NCBI RefSeq assembly: GCF_001267925.1
Contig: NZ_CP011409.1
Coordinates: 2,418,001-2,482,000 of the forward strand
DNA from: Herbaspirillum hiltneri N3
GTDB lineage: Bacteria; Pseudomonadota; Gammaproteobacteria; Burkholderiales; Burkholderiaceae_D
Reading direction: 5' to 3'
DNA: 64,000 bases
Positions 17,534-26,715 of the stretch are shown in pieces. Every line of letters begins with the position of its first letter. Position 1 is the stretch's first letter. The position numbers and the translations under genes are program-made. The notes below the pieces were generated by a model. It was not told the origin of the DNA. It made no database searches and saw only the letters and a program-made list of their open reading frames with translations.

Positions 17534-20044
17534 ATGTTTCTTCTCTCGTTACGCATGACGCGCCGTGACTGGCGCGCCGGTGAATTGCGCTTTTTGCTGA
17601 TTGCCCTGATCGTCGCCGTGGCGGCGTTGTCCTCGGTCGGCTTTTTCGTCGACCGCATGCGCGCCGGCCTCACGCGCGATGCGCACCAGTTGCTCGGCGC
17701 CGATCTGCTGGTCGGTGCGGACCAGCCGCTCAATCCGGCCTGGATCGAGCAAGCGCAAAAAAATAATCTGACGATGGCGCAGACGGTGGTTTTCCCGAGC
17801 ATGGCGATTGCCGGCGAAGGAGACGCCGGCCCCGATGCGGCGCGCTCCATCCTCTCATCGATCAAGGCGGTCACCAGCGCCTATCCGCTGCGCGGACAGC
17901 TGAAGCTGGCAACCCCTGAGGGCGTGGACCGTGCTGCCGAAGGCGTCCCGCAAGCCGGCTCGGTATGGGTCGATCCGAACATCCTCTCGGCCCTGCAAGT
18001 CAGGCAGGGCGATGCGCTCAAGCTGGGCGACCAGCGCTTCCGCATTGCCGGCGTGATCGCTGTCGAACCCGATCGCGGCAGCGCCTTCGTCAATTTCGCG
18101 CCGCGCGTGATGCTGTCGATGGACGACCTTGCCGCCACGGGCCTGGTGCAGTTCGGTTCGCGGGTCACCTACCGCCTGCTGCTGGCCGGGGCGCCGGAGC
18201 AGGTCAAGTCCTACCAGCAATGGCTGCAGAAGACCATCGATGACGGCAACGTCAAGGGCGTGCGCATCGAGTCGCTCGAATCAGGCCGTCCGGAGATGCG
18301 CGCCACGTTGGATCGCGCCGAACAATTCCTGTCGCTGGTCGGCCTCTTGTCGGCCTTGCTGGCTGCGGTCGCCGTGGCGATGGCGGCACGCCGTTTCATG
18401 CTGCGGCATCTGGATGCCTGTGCCATGCTGCGCTGTTTCGGCATGACGCAAAACCAGGTCACGCTGATGTACCTGCAGGAATTCATTGTGGTCGGACTGG
18501 CCGGCAGCGCACTCGGCGTAGCCCTCGGTTTTGCCGCGCACTTTGCACTGCTCGAATGGCTGGGTCGCTTCATGCCGACCGCGCTGCCGGCGGCGAGCTG
18601 GTGGCCGGCGCTGCAAGGCGTGGCGGTCGGCTTGCTGTTGCTGGTCGGGTTCGCCTTGCCGCCGCTGCTGCAGCTGCGCAACGTGCCGCATAACCGCGTG
18701 ATCCGGCGCGAAGCGTCGGCGCCAAAAGCGATGAGCATCGCCACCTATGCGCTGGGCATGCTGGTGTTTGCAGGATTGCTGCTGTGGCAGGCAGGCGATA
18801 TCAAGCTGGGGGCGATGACGGCGGCAGGATTTCTCGGCGGTTTTGCATCGTTTGCGCTGATTGCCTGGGCGTGCCTGCGCAGCGTGCAATCGCTGCGCGG
18901 CCTGTTCAACAACCAGAGCTGGCGTTTCGCCATCGACGGCTTGCAACGCCGTCCGGGCGCCACTACGATGCAGATCGTCGCGCTCGGTCTCGGCCTGATG
19001 GCCTTGCTGTTGCTGACGGTGATCCGCGGCGACCTGATCGGCGCCTGGCGCCAGGCCACGCCGGCGGATGCGCCGAACCGTTTCGTCATCAATATCCAGC
19101 CGGACCAGAAAGACGTGGTCGAGGAAAAACTGAAACAGGCAGGTCTGCAGCAGGCGCGTCTGTTCCCGATGATTCGCGGCCGCTTGGTGCAGGTCAACGG
19201 CAAGCCCGTCACCAACGACACTTATCAGGAAGACCGCGCCAGGCGCCTGGTGGATCGCGAATTCAATCTCTCCACCATGCGCGACCTGCCGGCGCAGAAC
19301 ACCATCGTCGGCGGCAAATGGTATGACGACAGCCGTCCCGAAGCCTCGGTGGAGGAGGGCCTGGCCAAGACACTCAAGCTTAGCCTCGGCGATCAGCTGC
19401 AATTCGATATCGCGGGGCAATTGATCAGCGTGCCGATCACCAGCATTCGCAAACTGGAGTGGGGCTCGCTGCGCGTCAATTTCTTCGTCATCATCAATCC
19501 GGCGGCGATGCGCGAGATGCCCCAGACCTGGATCACCGCATTCCACTTGCCGGACGCCAAGGCCGGACTGGGCAACGTGCTCACGCGCGATTTCCCGAAC
19601 CTGACGGTGGTCGACATCGGCAGCGTGTTGAAACAAATCCAGGATATCGTCGATCAGGTGATTTCCGCAGTGGAATTCCTGTTCCTCTTTACGCTGACGG
19701 CCGGCGTGCTGGTGCTGTACGCCGCGCTGGTCGGCACCCAGGATGAGAGGGTGCGCGAAGCGGGCCTGCTGCGGGCGCTCGGCGCCACCCGGCAGGAGTT
19801 GGCAAAGGCGCAACGCATCGAGGTCATGCTGATCGGCAGCGTGGCCGGATTGCTGGCCGCCAGCGGCGCCGCCGGCATCGGCTGGGCGCTGGCGCACTAC
19901 GTGTTCGACTTCGAATGGCGCTTCAGTCCGTGGCTATGGCTGGCGGGCGCGGGCATCGGCATGGCTTGCGCCGTGTTCGGCGGCTGGGCGGGTTTGCGCA
20001 ATGTGCTGTCGAGGCCGCCACTGCAGACCCTGCGCGAAGCATAG
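17534..20044 (+). CDS. FtsX/LolE-type ABC transporter permease (YbbP-like)
   Basis: An 836-residue membrane protein. An N-terminal helix (LLIALIVAVAALSSVGFF) is followed by a periplasmic MacB-type domain, two four-helix FtsX permease blocks (about 260-470 and 710-836) separated by a second periplasmic domain, giving about ten helices as in YbbP. In other proteobacteria YbbP works with the ATPase YbbA, which is encoded next to it. Here no ATPase gene is adjacent within the window; the neighbours are a small membrane protein and a haemoglobin. Export or extraction of a hydrophobic substrate from the inner membrane is possible, but unproven. Confidence 0.85.
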   Translation: MFLLSLRMTRRDWRAGELRFLLIALIVAVAALSSVGFFVDRMRAGLTRDAHQLLGADLLVGADQPLNPAWIEQAQKNNLTMAQTVVFPSMAIAGEGDAGPDAARSILSSIKAVTSAYPLRGQLKLATPEGVDRAAEGVPQAGSVWVDPNILSALQVRQGDALKLGDQRFRIAGVIAVEPDRGSAFVNFAPRVMLSMDDLAATGLVQFGSRVTYRLLLAGAPEQVKSYQQWLQKTIDDGNVKGVRIESLESGRPEMRATLDRAEQFLSLVGLLSALLAAVAVAMAARRFMLRHLDACAMLRCFGMTQNQVTLMYLQEFIVVGLAGSALGVALGFAAHFALLEWLGRFMPTALPAASWWPALQGVAVGLLLLVGFALPPLLQLRNVPHNRVIRREASAPKAMSIATYALGMLVFAGLLLWQAGDIKLGAMTAAGFLGGFASFALIAWACLRSVQSLRGLFNNQSWRFAIDGLQRRPGATTMQIVALGLGLMALLLLTVIRGDLIGAWRQATPADAPNRFVINIQPDQKDVVEEKLKQAGLQQARLFPMIRGRLVQVNGKPVTNDTYQEDRARRLVDREFNLSTMRDLPAQNTIVGGKWYDDSRPEASVEEGLAKTLKLSLGDQLQFDIAGQLISVPITSIRKLEWGSLRVNFFVIINPAAMREMPQTWITAFHLPDAKAGLGNVLTRDFPNLTVVDIGSVLKQIQDIVDQVISAVEFLFLFTLTAGVLVLYAALVGTQDERVREAGLLRALGATRQELAKAQRIEVMLIGSVAGLLAASGAAGIGWALAHYVFDFEWRFSPWLWLAGAGIGMACAVFGGWAGLRNVLSRPPLQTLREA

Positions 20045-20097
20045 CGAGGGCGTAACCGGGAGACATACCGCCGCCGAAGCAGGTATCATCTCGGTCT

Positions 20098-20499
20098 ATG
20101 CAAATCGAAGACCTCAATCAGCCGACTGTCTATGACATGATCGGCGGCGCGGAAAAGCTGCGCGCCATGGTGGATCGTTTCTACGATCTGATGGACCTCG
20201 AGCCGGAATTCGCCGGCATCCGTGCGCTGCACCCGCCGTCGCTCGACGGTTCGCGCGACAAGACCTACTGGTTTCTGTCCGGCTGGAGCGGCGGTCCCAA
20301 CCTGTACATCGAACGCTTCGGCCATCCGTTCTTGCGCGCACGCCATCTGCCGTTTGCCATCGGCATTTCCGAACGCGACCAGTGGTTGCGCTGCATGGCC
20401 TGGGCGATGGAAGACACCGGCCTTGACGAAGCCCTGCGCACGCGCCTGATGCAGTCGTTTTTCCAGACCGCCGACTGGATGCGCAACAAGCCTGAGTGA
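20098..20499 (+). CDS. Group II truncated haemoglobin
   Basis: A 133-residue 2-on-2 haemoglobin. YDMIGGAEKLRAMVDRFYDLM opens the fold, and the heme-pocket segment contains the proximal His in RARHLPFAIG and the group II Trp in RDQWLRCMAWAM. Members bind O2 or NO and are linked to nitrosative or oxidative defence. It starts 53 nt after the permease gene and lies 46 nt before rmuC, so the three may be cotranscribed. Confidence 0.92.
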   Translation: MQIEDLNQPTVYDMIGGAEKLRAMVDRFYDLMDLEPEFAGIRALHPPSLDGSRDKTYWFLSGWSGGPNLYIERFGHPFLRARHLPFAIGISERDQWLRCMAWAMEDTGLDEALRTRLMQSFFQTADWMRNKPE

Positions 20500-20545
20500 C
20501 AATTCCGACCTCCGACCTATCAACGAAACACCAAGAAACAGCGAC

Positions 20546-22021
20546 ATGACCCAGACTGAAATGATTCTCCTTGCCCTGATTGCCGTCGGCATCGTGCTGC
20601 AGATAGCGATCCTACTGCGCGGCCGCGGCGGCATCGACATCGGCGGGCCGTTGCAGCAACTCAAGAGCGAATTGCAGCGCCATCAGCAAGACCTGGCCGA
20701 GCGCAGCGAACGCGAATTGCGCGACCAGCTGCAATCCAATGCGCAAAGCACGCGCCAGGAACTGGGCGGCAACTTCGGCCAGTTGCAGCAGACCCTGGCG
20801 GCGCAGATGACCAGCGTCGCGACCTTGCAGAACAACCAGATCGACAGCTTCGCCCAGCAACTGGTCAAGCTCAACGAGACCAATGCCCAGCAACTCGACG
20901 GCATGCGCCAGACCATGAACCTGCAAGCGCAGGCCAGCCGCGAAGAGCAGGCGGTCTCGCTCAAGCGTTTCGGCGATACGCTGAACCAGACGCTGACCGC
21001 GCTGACCGAATCCAACGCGCAGCGCATGGCTGAAGTGCGCGCCACGCTGGAAGCCAAGATCAAGGACCTGCAACTCGATAACGGCAATCGCCTGGAAGAG
21101 ATGCGCAAGACCGTTGACGAGAAGCTGCACGCCACGCTGGAACAGCGCCTGGGCGAATCGTTCAAGCTGGTGTCGGATCGCCTCGACAAGGTCCATCAGG
21201 GCCTGGGTGAAATGCAGCAGCTGGCGATCGGCGTGGGCGACCTGAAACGCGTGCTGACCAACGTCAAGACGCGCGGCACCTGGGGCGAAGTGCAGCTGGA
21301 AATGCTGCTCGAACAAATGCTCACGCCCGACCAGTACGCCAAGAACGTCGAGACCGTGCCCAATACCGGCGAGCGCGTCGAGTTCGCGATCAAGCTGCCG
21401 GGCAACGACGACGGCGGCATGCCGGTGTGGATGCCGATCGACGCCAAATTCCCGAAGGAACAATACGAACGCCTGGCCGAAGCGGCCGACCGCGCCGACG
21501 CCGAGGGCGTGGCGCAAGCCGGCCGAGAACTGGAACGCGCCGTGCGCGGCGAGGCCAAGACCATTGCAGAAAAATATCTGTCGCCGCCGTTGACGACCGA
21601 TTTCGCCATCCTGTTCCTGCCGACCGAAGGCTTGTATGCGGAGGTCATGCGCCGCCCGGGATTGTCGGACGACCTGCAGCGTACGCATCGCGTCAGCATC
21701 GCCGGACCGTCGACCTTGTCGGCGCTGCTCAACAGTCTGCAGATGGGATTCCGCACGTTGGCGCTGGAAAAGCGTTCATCGGAAGTGTGGCAGGTGCTGG
21801 GGGCGGTGAAGACCGAATTCGGCAAGTTCGGCGATGTGCTGGCCGCGACCAAGAGTACGCTGGAACGCGCCGCCAAGAACATCGAGCAGGCCGAGACGCG
21901 CACGCGCCAGATGACGCGCAAACTGAAATCGGTGGAAGCCTTGCCGAGCGATACGGCGCAGAAACTGCTGGGTACCGCCGAGCCGGAAATCGACGGCGAC
22001 GGCCAGAGCGAATTGCTCTGA
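20546..22021 (+). CDS. rmuC: DNA recombination protein RmuC
   Basis: A 491-residue protein. An N-terminal transmembrane helix (ILLALIAVGIVLQIAILL) is followed by a long Gln/Glu-rich coiled coil (about 35-215) and the RmuC nuclease-like domain, with GTWGEVQLEMLLEQML and PIDAKFPKEQYERL. RmuC limits recombination between short inverted repeats in E. coli. Length and layout are normal. Confidence 0.93.
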   Translation: MTQTEMILLALIAVGIVLQIAILLRGRGGIDIGGPLQQLKSELQRHQQDLAERSERELRDQLQSNAQSTRQELGGNFGQLQQTLAAQMTSVATLQNNQIDSFAQQLVKLNETNAQQLDGMRQTMNLQAQASREEQAVSLKRFGDTLNQTLTALTESNAQRMAEVRATLEAKIKDLQLDNGNRLEEMRKTVDEKLHATLEQRLGESFKLVSDRLDKVHQGLGEMQQLAIGVGDLKRVLTNVKTRGTWGEVQLEMLLEQMLTPDQYAKNVETVPNTGERVEFAIKLPGNDDGGMPVWMPIDAKFPKEQYERLAEAADRADAEGVAQAGRELERAVRGEAKTIAEKYLSPPLTTDFAILFLPTEGLYAEVMRRPGLSDDLQRTHRVSIAGPSTLSALLNSLQMGFRTLALEKRSSEVWQVLGAVKTEFGKFGDVLAATKSTLERAAKNIEQAETRTRQMTRKLKSVEALPSDTAQKLLGTAEPEIDGDGQSELL

Positions 22022-22078
22022 GACCGTGAACAGGTTCCGGGCGCTGAAGCAGTCCAGGCTCGGTCCCGGTCCGAAAAA

Positions 22079-23482
22079 TCAGCGAATCAGAAATTTCATC
22101 AGCAACGCAAACAGCTTGCCGTAAGGTGGGTTGAACAGCCGCATGACGTTGAAGCGGCTTTGCGTGAACACCGGCTTCATGTGCGAAAAGCGCCTGAAAC
22201 CTTCCTCTCCATGATAGGCGCCCATGCCGGACGCGCCGACGCCGCCGAACGGCAAATTCTCTTGTGCAATGTGCAGCAGCGTGTCGTTGACCGTCACGCC
22301 GCCGGCGACCGTCTGTGACAAGACCAGGTCGATGGCCGTCTCGCTTTTTGCAAACAGATACAGTGCGAGCGGACGCGGCCTGGCGTTGACGAAGGCAATC
22401 GCCTCGTCGAGATTCTCATAGGTCACGAGCGGCAGCAGCGGCCCGAAAATTTCTTCCTGCAGGATACGGGTGTCCGGTGCGACTTGCGTCAGCGCCATGG
22501 GCGGCAACAGGCGCGTCGACGGGTGCGGCGTATGCGTGGAGAGTGGTGCGACCGTCGCGCCGCGTGCGCGCGCATCGTCGAGCAGCGCCTGCAAGCGTGC
22601 GAAATGCCGGTCATTGACGATGCTGGTGTAGTCGTCGACGGCCAGGCGTTCGTCGTTGAGCGCAGGATACGTGCGCGCCACGACGGCGCGTGCGGCGTCG
22701 ATGAAATCACGTTCACGGCCGTGTGGCAGCAATACGTAGTCGGGTGCAATGCAAGTCTGGCCGGCGTTAAGCAGCTTGCCGCTGATGATGCGCGCGACGG
22801 CATGCCTGAAATCTGCATCGGCGGCAATGATCGCCGGCGATTTTCCGCCCAGCTCCAGCGTCACCGGCGTCAATCGCTCGCTGGCGACGCGCATGACCTC
22901 GCGGCCGACAGCGGTGGAGCCGGTAAAAATCAGATGGTCGAAGGCGAGGGCGCAGAATTCCCGGGCGACATCGATGCCCCCATTGACGACGGTGATTTCA
23001 TCGTCGGAAAACGATTGCCGGATCAGCCGTTCGAACAACTCGCCGAAGATCGGCGTGTTTTCCGACAGCTTGATCATCGCCAGGTTGCCGGCGGCCAGTG
23101 CGCAGGCCAGCGGACCGACGGTCAGCAGCAGCGGATAATTCCACGGCGTGATGATGCCGACGACGCCGAGCGGCTGCGGCAGCACGCGATTGCCGGCAGG
23201 CTTGAACCAGATTGCCGTCGGTCGGACTTGTGGCTGCATCCAATGCTTGCCGTGGGTCAGTGCGTGGTCGATCGCCTGCAGGCTGGTGAAGACTTCGAGG
23301 AATTGCGTTTCATGTTGCGAGCGGTTGCCGAAGTCGGCGCTGATTGCAGCGGCGATGCCGTCGCGATGGCGCAGCAGCAGATGGCGCAAGCGTTGCAGCC
23401 GGTCGCGGCGCTCTTCCCACGGCGTCGCCGGCTGTGCGCGCGAGCGCAGATGCAGCCGGTCGAAGCGCGCGGTCAGCGTCAT
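22079..23482 (-). CDS. Coniferyl-aldehyde-dehydrogenase-type NAD(P) aldehyde dehydrogenase
   Basis: A 467-residue aldehyde dehydrogenase with the Rossmann segment FTGSTAVGREVM, the general-base Glu in TLELGGKSP (about 210) and the nucleophile Cys244 in NAGQTCIAPDYV. The C-terminal hydrophobic tail (YGKLFALLMKFLIR) and NYPLLLTVGPL favour the branch annotated as coniferyl or fatty aldehyde dehydrogenase (class 3 like). It oxidises an aromatic or long-chain aldehyde to the acid; the true substrate is not clear. It lies 4 nt downstream of moeA on the same strand, so it may ride on the molybdopterin operon. Confidence 0.87.
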   Translation of the reverse strand: MTLTARFDRLHLRSRAQPATPWEERRDRLQRLRHLLLRHRDGIAAAISADFGNRSQHETQFLEVFTSLQAIDHALTHGKHWMQPQVRPTAIWFKPAGNRVLPQPLGVVGIITPWNYPLLLTVGPLACALAAGNLAMIKLSENTPIFGELFERLIRQSFSDDEITVVNGGIDVAREFCALAFDHLIFTGSTAVGREVMRVASERLTPVTLELGGKSPAIIAADADFRHAVARIISGKLLNAGQTCIAPDYVLLPHGRERDFIDAARAVVARTYPALNDERLAVDDYTSIVNDRHFARLQALLDDARARGATVAPLSTHTPHPSTRLLPPMALTQVAPDTRILQEEIFGPLLPLVTYENLDEAIAFVNARPRPLALYLFAKSETAIDLVLSQTVAGGVTVNDTLLHIAQENLPFGGVGASGMGAYHGEEGFRRFSHMKPVFTQSRFNVMRLFNPPYGKLFALLMKFLIR

Positions 23483-23486
23483 GGCT

Positions 23487-24773
23487 TCAGATCAGGCCGT
23501 CGAACAGGACCACCTGCACCAGGTCGCCGGCGGCGACGTCCCCTTGTGCATCGTCAAGCACGATGATGCAATTGGCGTCGGACATGGAACGCAGGATGCC
23601 GGAGCCTTGCGCGCCGGTCAGCTTCACCTTCCATACACCGTCGCTGTCGGGTGCGAGGATGCCGCGTTGGTATTCGGTGCGTCCCGGCTTCTTGCGAATG
23701 GCCGACAGGGTCATCGCCTGCAGGCGCGGCAACGGACCGGCGTCGGCACCCATCATGCGCAGTAGTGCATCGCGCACGAAGAAATAAAAACTCACCATCA
23801 CCGCCACGGGATTGCCCGGCAGGCCGAACAGATAGGCGCCGCGATCATGTGACGCGATGCGGCCGAAGGCCATCGGGCGGCCCGGACGCATGCCGATTTT
23901 CCAGAACAGCATGTCGCCCAGTTTGGTCATGGTCTGTTTGGTGTAATCGGCCGCGCCGACCGAGACGCCGCCGGAGGTGATGACGGCATCGGCGTGCTCG
24001 CAGGCGCTGCGGAAGGCCGCTTCCATGGCGACCGGATCGTCCCTGACCACGCCCATGTCGATGATGTCGCAGCCCAGGCGCGTGAGCATGCCGTACAGCG
24101 TATAGCGGTTGGAGTCGTAGACGCAGCCCGGATCGAGCGGCTCGCCGACCGAGCGCAATTCGTCCCCGGTCGAGAAGAAGGCCACGCGCAGGCGGCGCTG
24201 CACCGGAACCTCGGTCACGCCCAGCGAGGCGAGCATGCCGATATCGGCGGGGCGCAGGATCTTGCCGGCGCGCAGTGCAATCTGACCATTGCGCAAGTCT
24301 TCACCGCGCAAGCGGCGGTTGTCGCCGCGTCGTACGCGACCAGCCGGAATGGTGACGGCGGCATCGGATTGATGCTCGGTAAATTCCTGCGGGATGACGG
24401 TATCGCAATCGGCCGGCATGGCGGCGCCGGTCATGATGCGAACGCATTCGCCTGCGGCCACGGCGCCGTCGAACTGCCGGCCGGCATGGACGCTGCCGAC
24501 GATACGCAGCGTCAGCGTCTGATTGCTCGCGAGGTCGTCGCCACGTAGCGCATACCCGTCCATGGCGGAATTGTCGTTGGCGGGGACGTCGATGGTCGAG
24601 GTGATATCGGCGGCCAGCGTACGGTCCAGCGCGCTGCGGATGGCGACGCGTTCGATCGAAGAAATCGGCTGCACGAAATCGTGGATGATTTTTTGCGCCT
24701 GCGGCACGGTCATCGCATCCGGGTCATAACCGGACATGCAACTGACGATGTCGGAGAGGGAGAGTTGAGTCAT
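23487..24773 (-). CDS. moeA: Molybdopterin molybdenumtransferase MoeA
   Basis: A 428-residue MoeA of normal length. It inserts molybdate into adenylylated molybdopterin, completing molybdenum cofactor. Domain cues in order are DNSAMDGYALR, VRIMTGAAMPADCDTVI, the molybdopterin-binding GGVSVGAADYTKQ and GLPGNPVAVMVSF, with a beta-barrel C-terminal domain. Its ATG follows the mobA stop with no gap (TAA-ATG), the third gene of the moaA-mobA-moeA operon. Confidence 0.95.
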   Translation of the reverse strand: MTQLSLSDIVSCMSGYDPDAMTVPQAQKIIHDFVQPISSIERVAIRSALDRTLAADITSTIDVPANDNSAMDGYALRGDDLASNQTLTLRIVGSVHAGRQFDGAVAAGECVRIMTGAAMPADCDTVIPQEFTEHQSDAAVTIPAGRVRRGDNRRLRGEDLRNGQIALRAGKILRPADIGMLASLGVTEVPVQRRLRVAFFSTGDELRSVGEPLDPGCVYDSNRYTLYGMLTRLGCDIIDMGVVRDDPVAMEAAFRSACEHADAVITSGGVSVGAADYTKQTMTKLGDMLFWKIGMRPGRPMAFGRIASHDRGAYLFGLPGNPVAVMVSFYFFVRDALLRMMGADAGPLPRLQAMTLSAIRKKPGRTEYQRGILAPDSDGVWKVKLTGAQGSGILRSMSDANCIIVLDDAQGDVAAGDLVQVVLFDGLI

Positions 24774-25397
24774 TTATTCGGATTCCAGTTGGCGCAGCTC
24801 TTGCAGCGTGTTGATGTTGCAGAAGGCGGTTTCGTCGTCGAAATGGACTTCGACGGTGTGGATGCCGGCAAACCAGCGTTCCATTTTGCGGCCGTCCTCT
24901 TGCAGGAAGCCGGTCAGTGAGGGCAGCAGCGTTTTCCTGAGCAGGCAGAACACCGGGTGACGCTGCAAATCGGTCTGGCCAGCGCGGCCGGTGACGGCGA
25001 TGGCCGCGTCGGCCTGTTGCAGCGAGAGCGCTGCGGCCAGCTTCGCCACCAAATCCATGGGCAGCAGCGGCGAGTCGCAAGGCGCGGCGGCCAGGTAGTC
25101 AGTGGCGCAATGCGTCAGGCCGCTATGCAGGCCTGCCAGCGGACCGGGGAAGTCAGGCAGCAGGTCCGGCCATACCGGAAGATTGAACGCCGCGTAGTCG
25201 CTCTGATGGCGGTTGGCGTTGATCGCCAGCGTGCCGGTCTGGCCGGCCAGGCGTTCGATCACGTGCGCCGCCAGCGGCTTGCCGCGAAACAGCTGCAAGC
25301 CTTTGTCGACGTGGCCCATGCGGGCGCCGCGTCCGCCTGCCAGTACGAGGCCGGTAATCTGCTGGAGAGAAATGGATGGGGTGACGGCCATGGCCAT
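24774..25397 (-). CDS. mobA: Molybdenum cofactor guanylyltransferase
   Basis: A 207-residue nucleotidyltransferase. The GTP-binding signature LVLAGGRGARMGHVDKGLQ is near residues 17-35, and AAPCDSPLLP is the metal-binding Asp region. MobA attaches GMP to molybdopterin to form the bis-MGD cofactor of DMSO-reductase-type enzymes. Its ATG overlaps the moaA stop by one base (TGATG), indicating translational coupling. Confidence 0.94.
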   Translation of the reverse strand: MAMAVTPSISLQQITGLVLAGGRGARMGHVDKGLQLFRGKPLAAHVIERLAGQTGTLAINANRHQSDYAAFNLPVWPDLLPDFPGPLAGLHSGLTHCATDYLAAAPCDSPLLPMDLVAKLAAALSLQQADAAIAVTGRAGQTDLQRHPVFCLLRKTLLPSLTGFLQEDGRKMERWFAGIHTVEVHFDDETAFCNINTLQELRQLESE

Positions 25398-26521
25398 CAG
25401 CCGCCGATGTACGACATTTCGACTTTACGCACTTGCGGCATCGATGTCGGGGACGAGCCTTTCTGTTCGCTCCGCAGTTCGGAATAGCGATCGCTGCGGC
25501 GGCCCCAGATGGCGGCGATGGTGGATGAAATTTCCGCATCGCTGCGCTCGCCGCGCAACAGGCCGCGCAGGTCATGGCCTTCGCCGGCGAACAGGCAGGT
25601 ATAGATTTTTCCTTCGGTCGACAGGCGCGCGCGGCTGCAATCCTGGCAGAACGCCTGGGTGACGCTGGAGATGACGCCGATTTCACCGCCGCCGTCCCGG
25701 TAGCGCCAGCGCTGCGCGGTCTCGCCGGTGTAGTTGGCGTCGATCGCTTCGAGCGGCAGTTCGGCATGAATGCGGCGGATCACTTCACTGGATGGCACCA
25801 CTTCATCCATGCGCCAGCCGTTCGAGCTGCCGACGTCCATGTATTCGATGAAGCGCAGGGTGAACGGCGAGTCCTTGAAGTGGCGCGCCATCGCCAGGAT
25901 TTCGTGGTCGTTGACGCCTTTCTTGACCACCATGTTGATCTTGATCGGGCCGAGGCCGACCTTGTGCGCGACGTCGAGGCCGTGCAGGATCTGCGAGACC
26001 GGAACGTCGACGTCGTTCATGCGCTTGAAGTTGGCGTCGTCGAGTGCATCCAGCGAGACCGTGACGCGCTTGAGGCCTGCGTTCTTCAACGCCTGCGCCT
26101 TTTGCGCCAGCAGCGTGCCGTTGGTGGTCAGGGTCAGGTCGAGCTCGCGGCCGTCGGGCGTGCGCAGTTCATGCAACATGCCGATCAGGCGTTCCAGGTG
26201 CTTGCGCAGCAGCGGTTCGCCGCCGGTCAGGCGAATTTTCTCCACGCCATGGGCGACAAATAATTTTGCCAGACGCGCGATTTCTTCAAACGACAGCAGG
26301 GAAGAGTGCGGCAGGAAGTTGTAGTCCTTGTCGAACACTTCCTTGGGCATGCAATACACACAGCGGAAATTGCAACGATCAGTGACCGAAATGCGTAGGT
26401 CGTGCAACGGACGCATCAAGGCGTCGGCGAGGAAGCCGGACGGCGCTTCCAGCAGCGCGGGCACGGCTGCGAAGCTAGCGTTCAGGCGTTCGTCGATGAT
26501 CGGAATGATGCGTTTGTTCAT
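25397..26521 (-). CDS. moaA: GTP 3',8-cyclase MoaA
   Basis: A 374-residue radical-SAM enzyme for the first step of molybdopterin synthesis. The radical-SAM cluster motif [10 protein letters not shown] is near residues 50-60. The second, C-terminal 4Fe-4S cluster is held by [19 protein letters not shown], and the protein ends in the essential Gly-Gly (SYIGG). The N-terminus is about 35 residues longer than in E. coli MoaA, as in related betaproteobacteria. It is the first gene of the minus-strand moaA-mobA-moeA operon. Confidence 0.96.
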   Translation of the reverse strand: MNKRIIPIIDERLNASFAAVPALLEAPSGFLADALMRPLHDLRISVTDRCNFRCVYCMPKEVFDKDYNFLPHSSLLSFEEIARLAKLFVAHGVEKIRLTGGEPLLRKHLERLIGMLHELRTPDGRELDLTLTTNGTLLAQKAQALKNAGLKRVTVSLDALDDANFKRMNDVDVPVSQILHGLDVAHKVGLGPIKINMVVKKGVNDHEILAMARHFKDSPFTLRFIEYMDVGSSNGWRMDEVVPSSEVIRRIHAELPLEAIDANYTGETAQRWRYRDGGGEIGVISSVTQAFCQDCSRARLSTEGKIYTCLFAGEGHDLRGLLRGERSDAEISSTIAAIWGRRSDRYSELRSEQKGSSPTSMPQVRKVEMSYIGG

Positions 26522-26661
26522 ACTCGCTACGATAGCATGCGGAGGAAAATTCGGCAGTGTACAGAGCTGCCGGAGCGATCCCGGTACAGTACGGAAACAA
26601 GAGGATGTTTACTTGCCTTTTTGCAATGATGCAAACGCACATTCAGCCGGCGGCAGACGAG

Positions 26662-26690
26662 AAAAAAGGGAGTTTTCACTCCCTTTTTTC
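26662..26690. terminator. Bidirectional hairpin after the rne frame
   Basis: AAAAAAGGGAGT (26662-26673) and ACTCCCTTTTTT (26678-26689) form a perfect 12-bp stem with a 4-nt loop. It lies 26 nt after the stop of the minus-strand rne frame and is followed there by an A/T-rich tract. Confidence 0.85.
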
Positions 26691-26715
26691 TTGCTGCGCG
26701 GTGCTTGCTAAGGCA

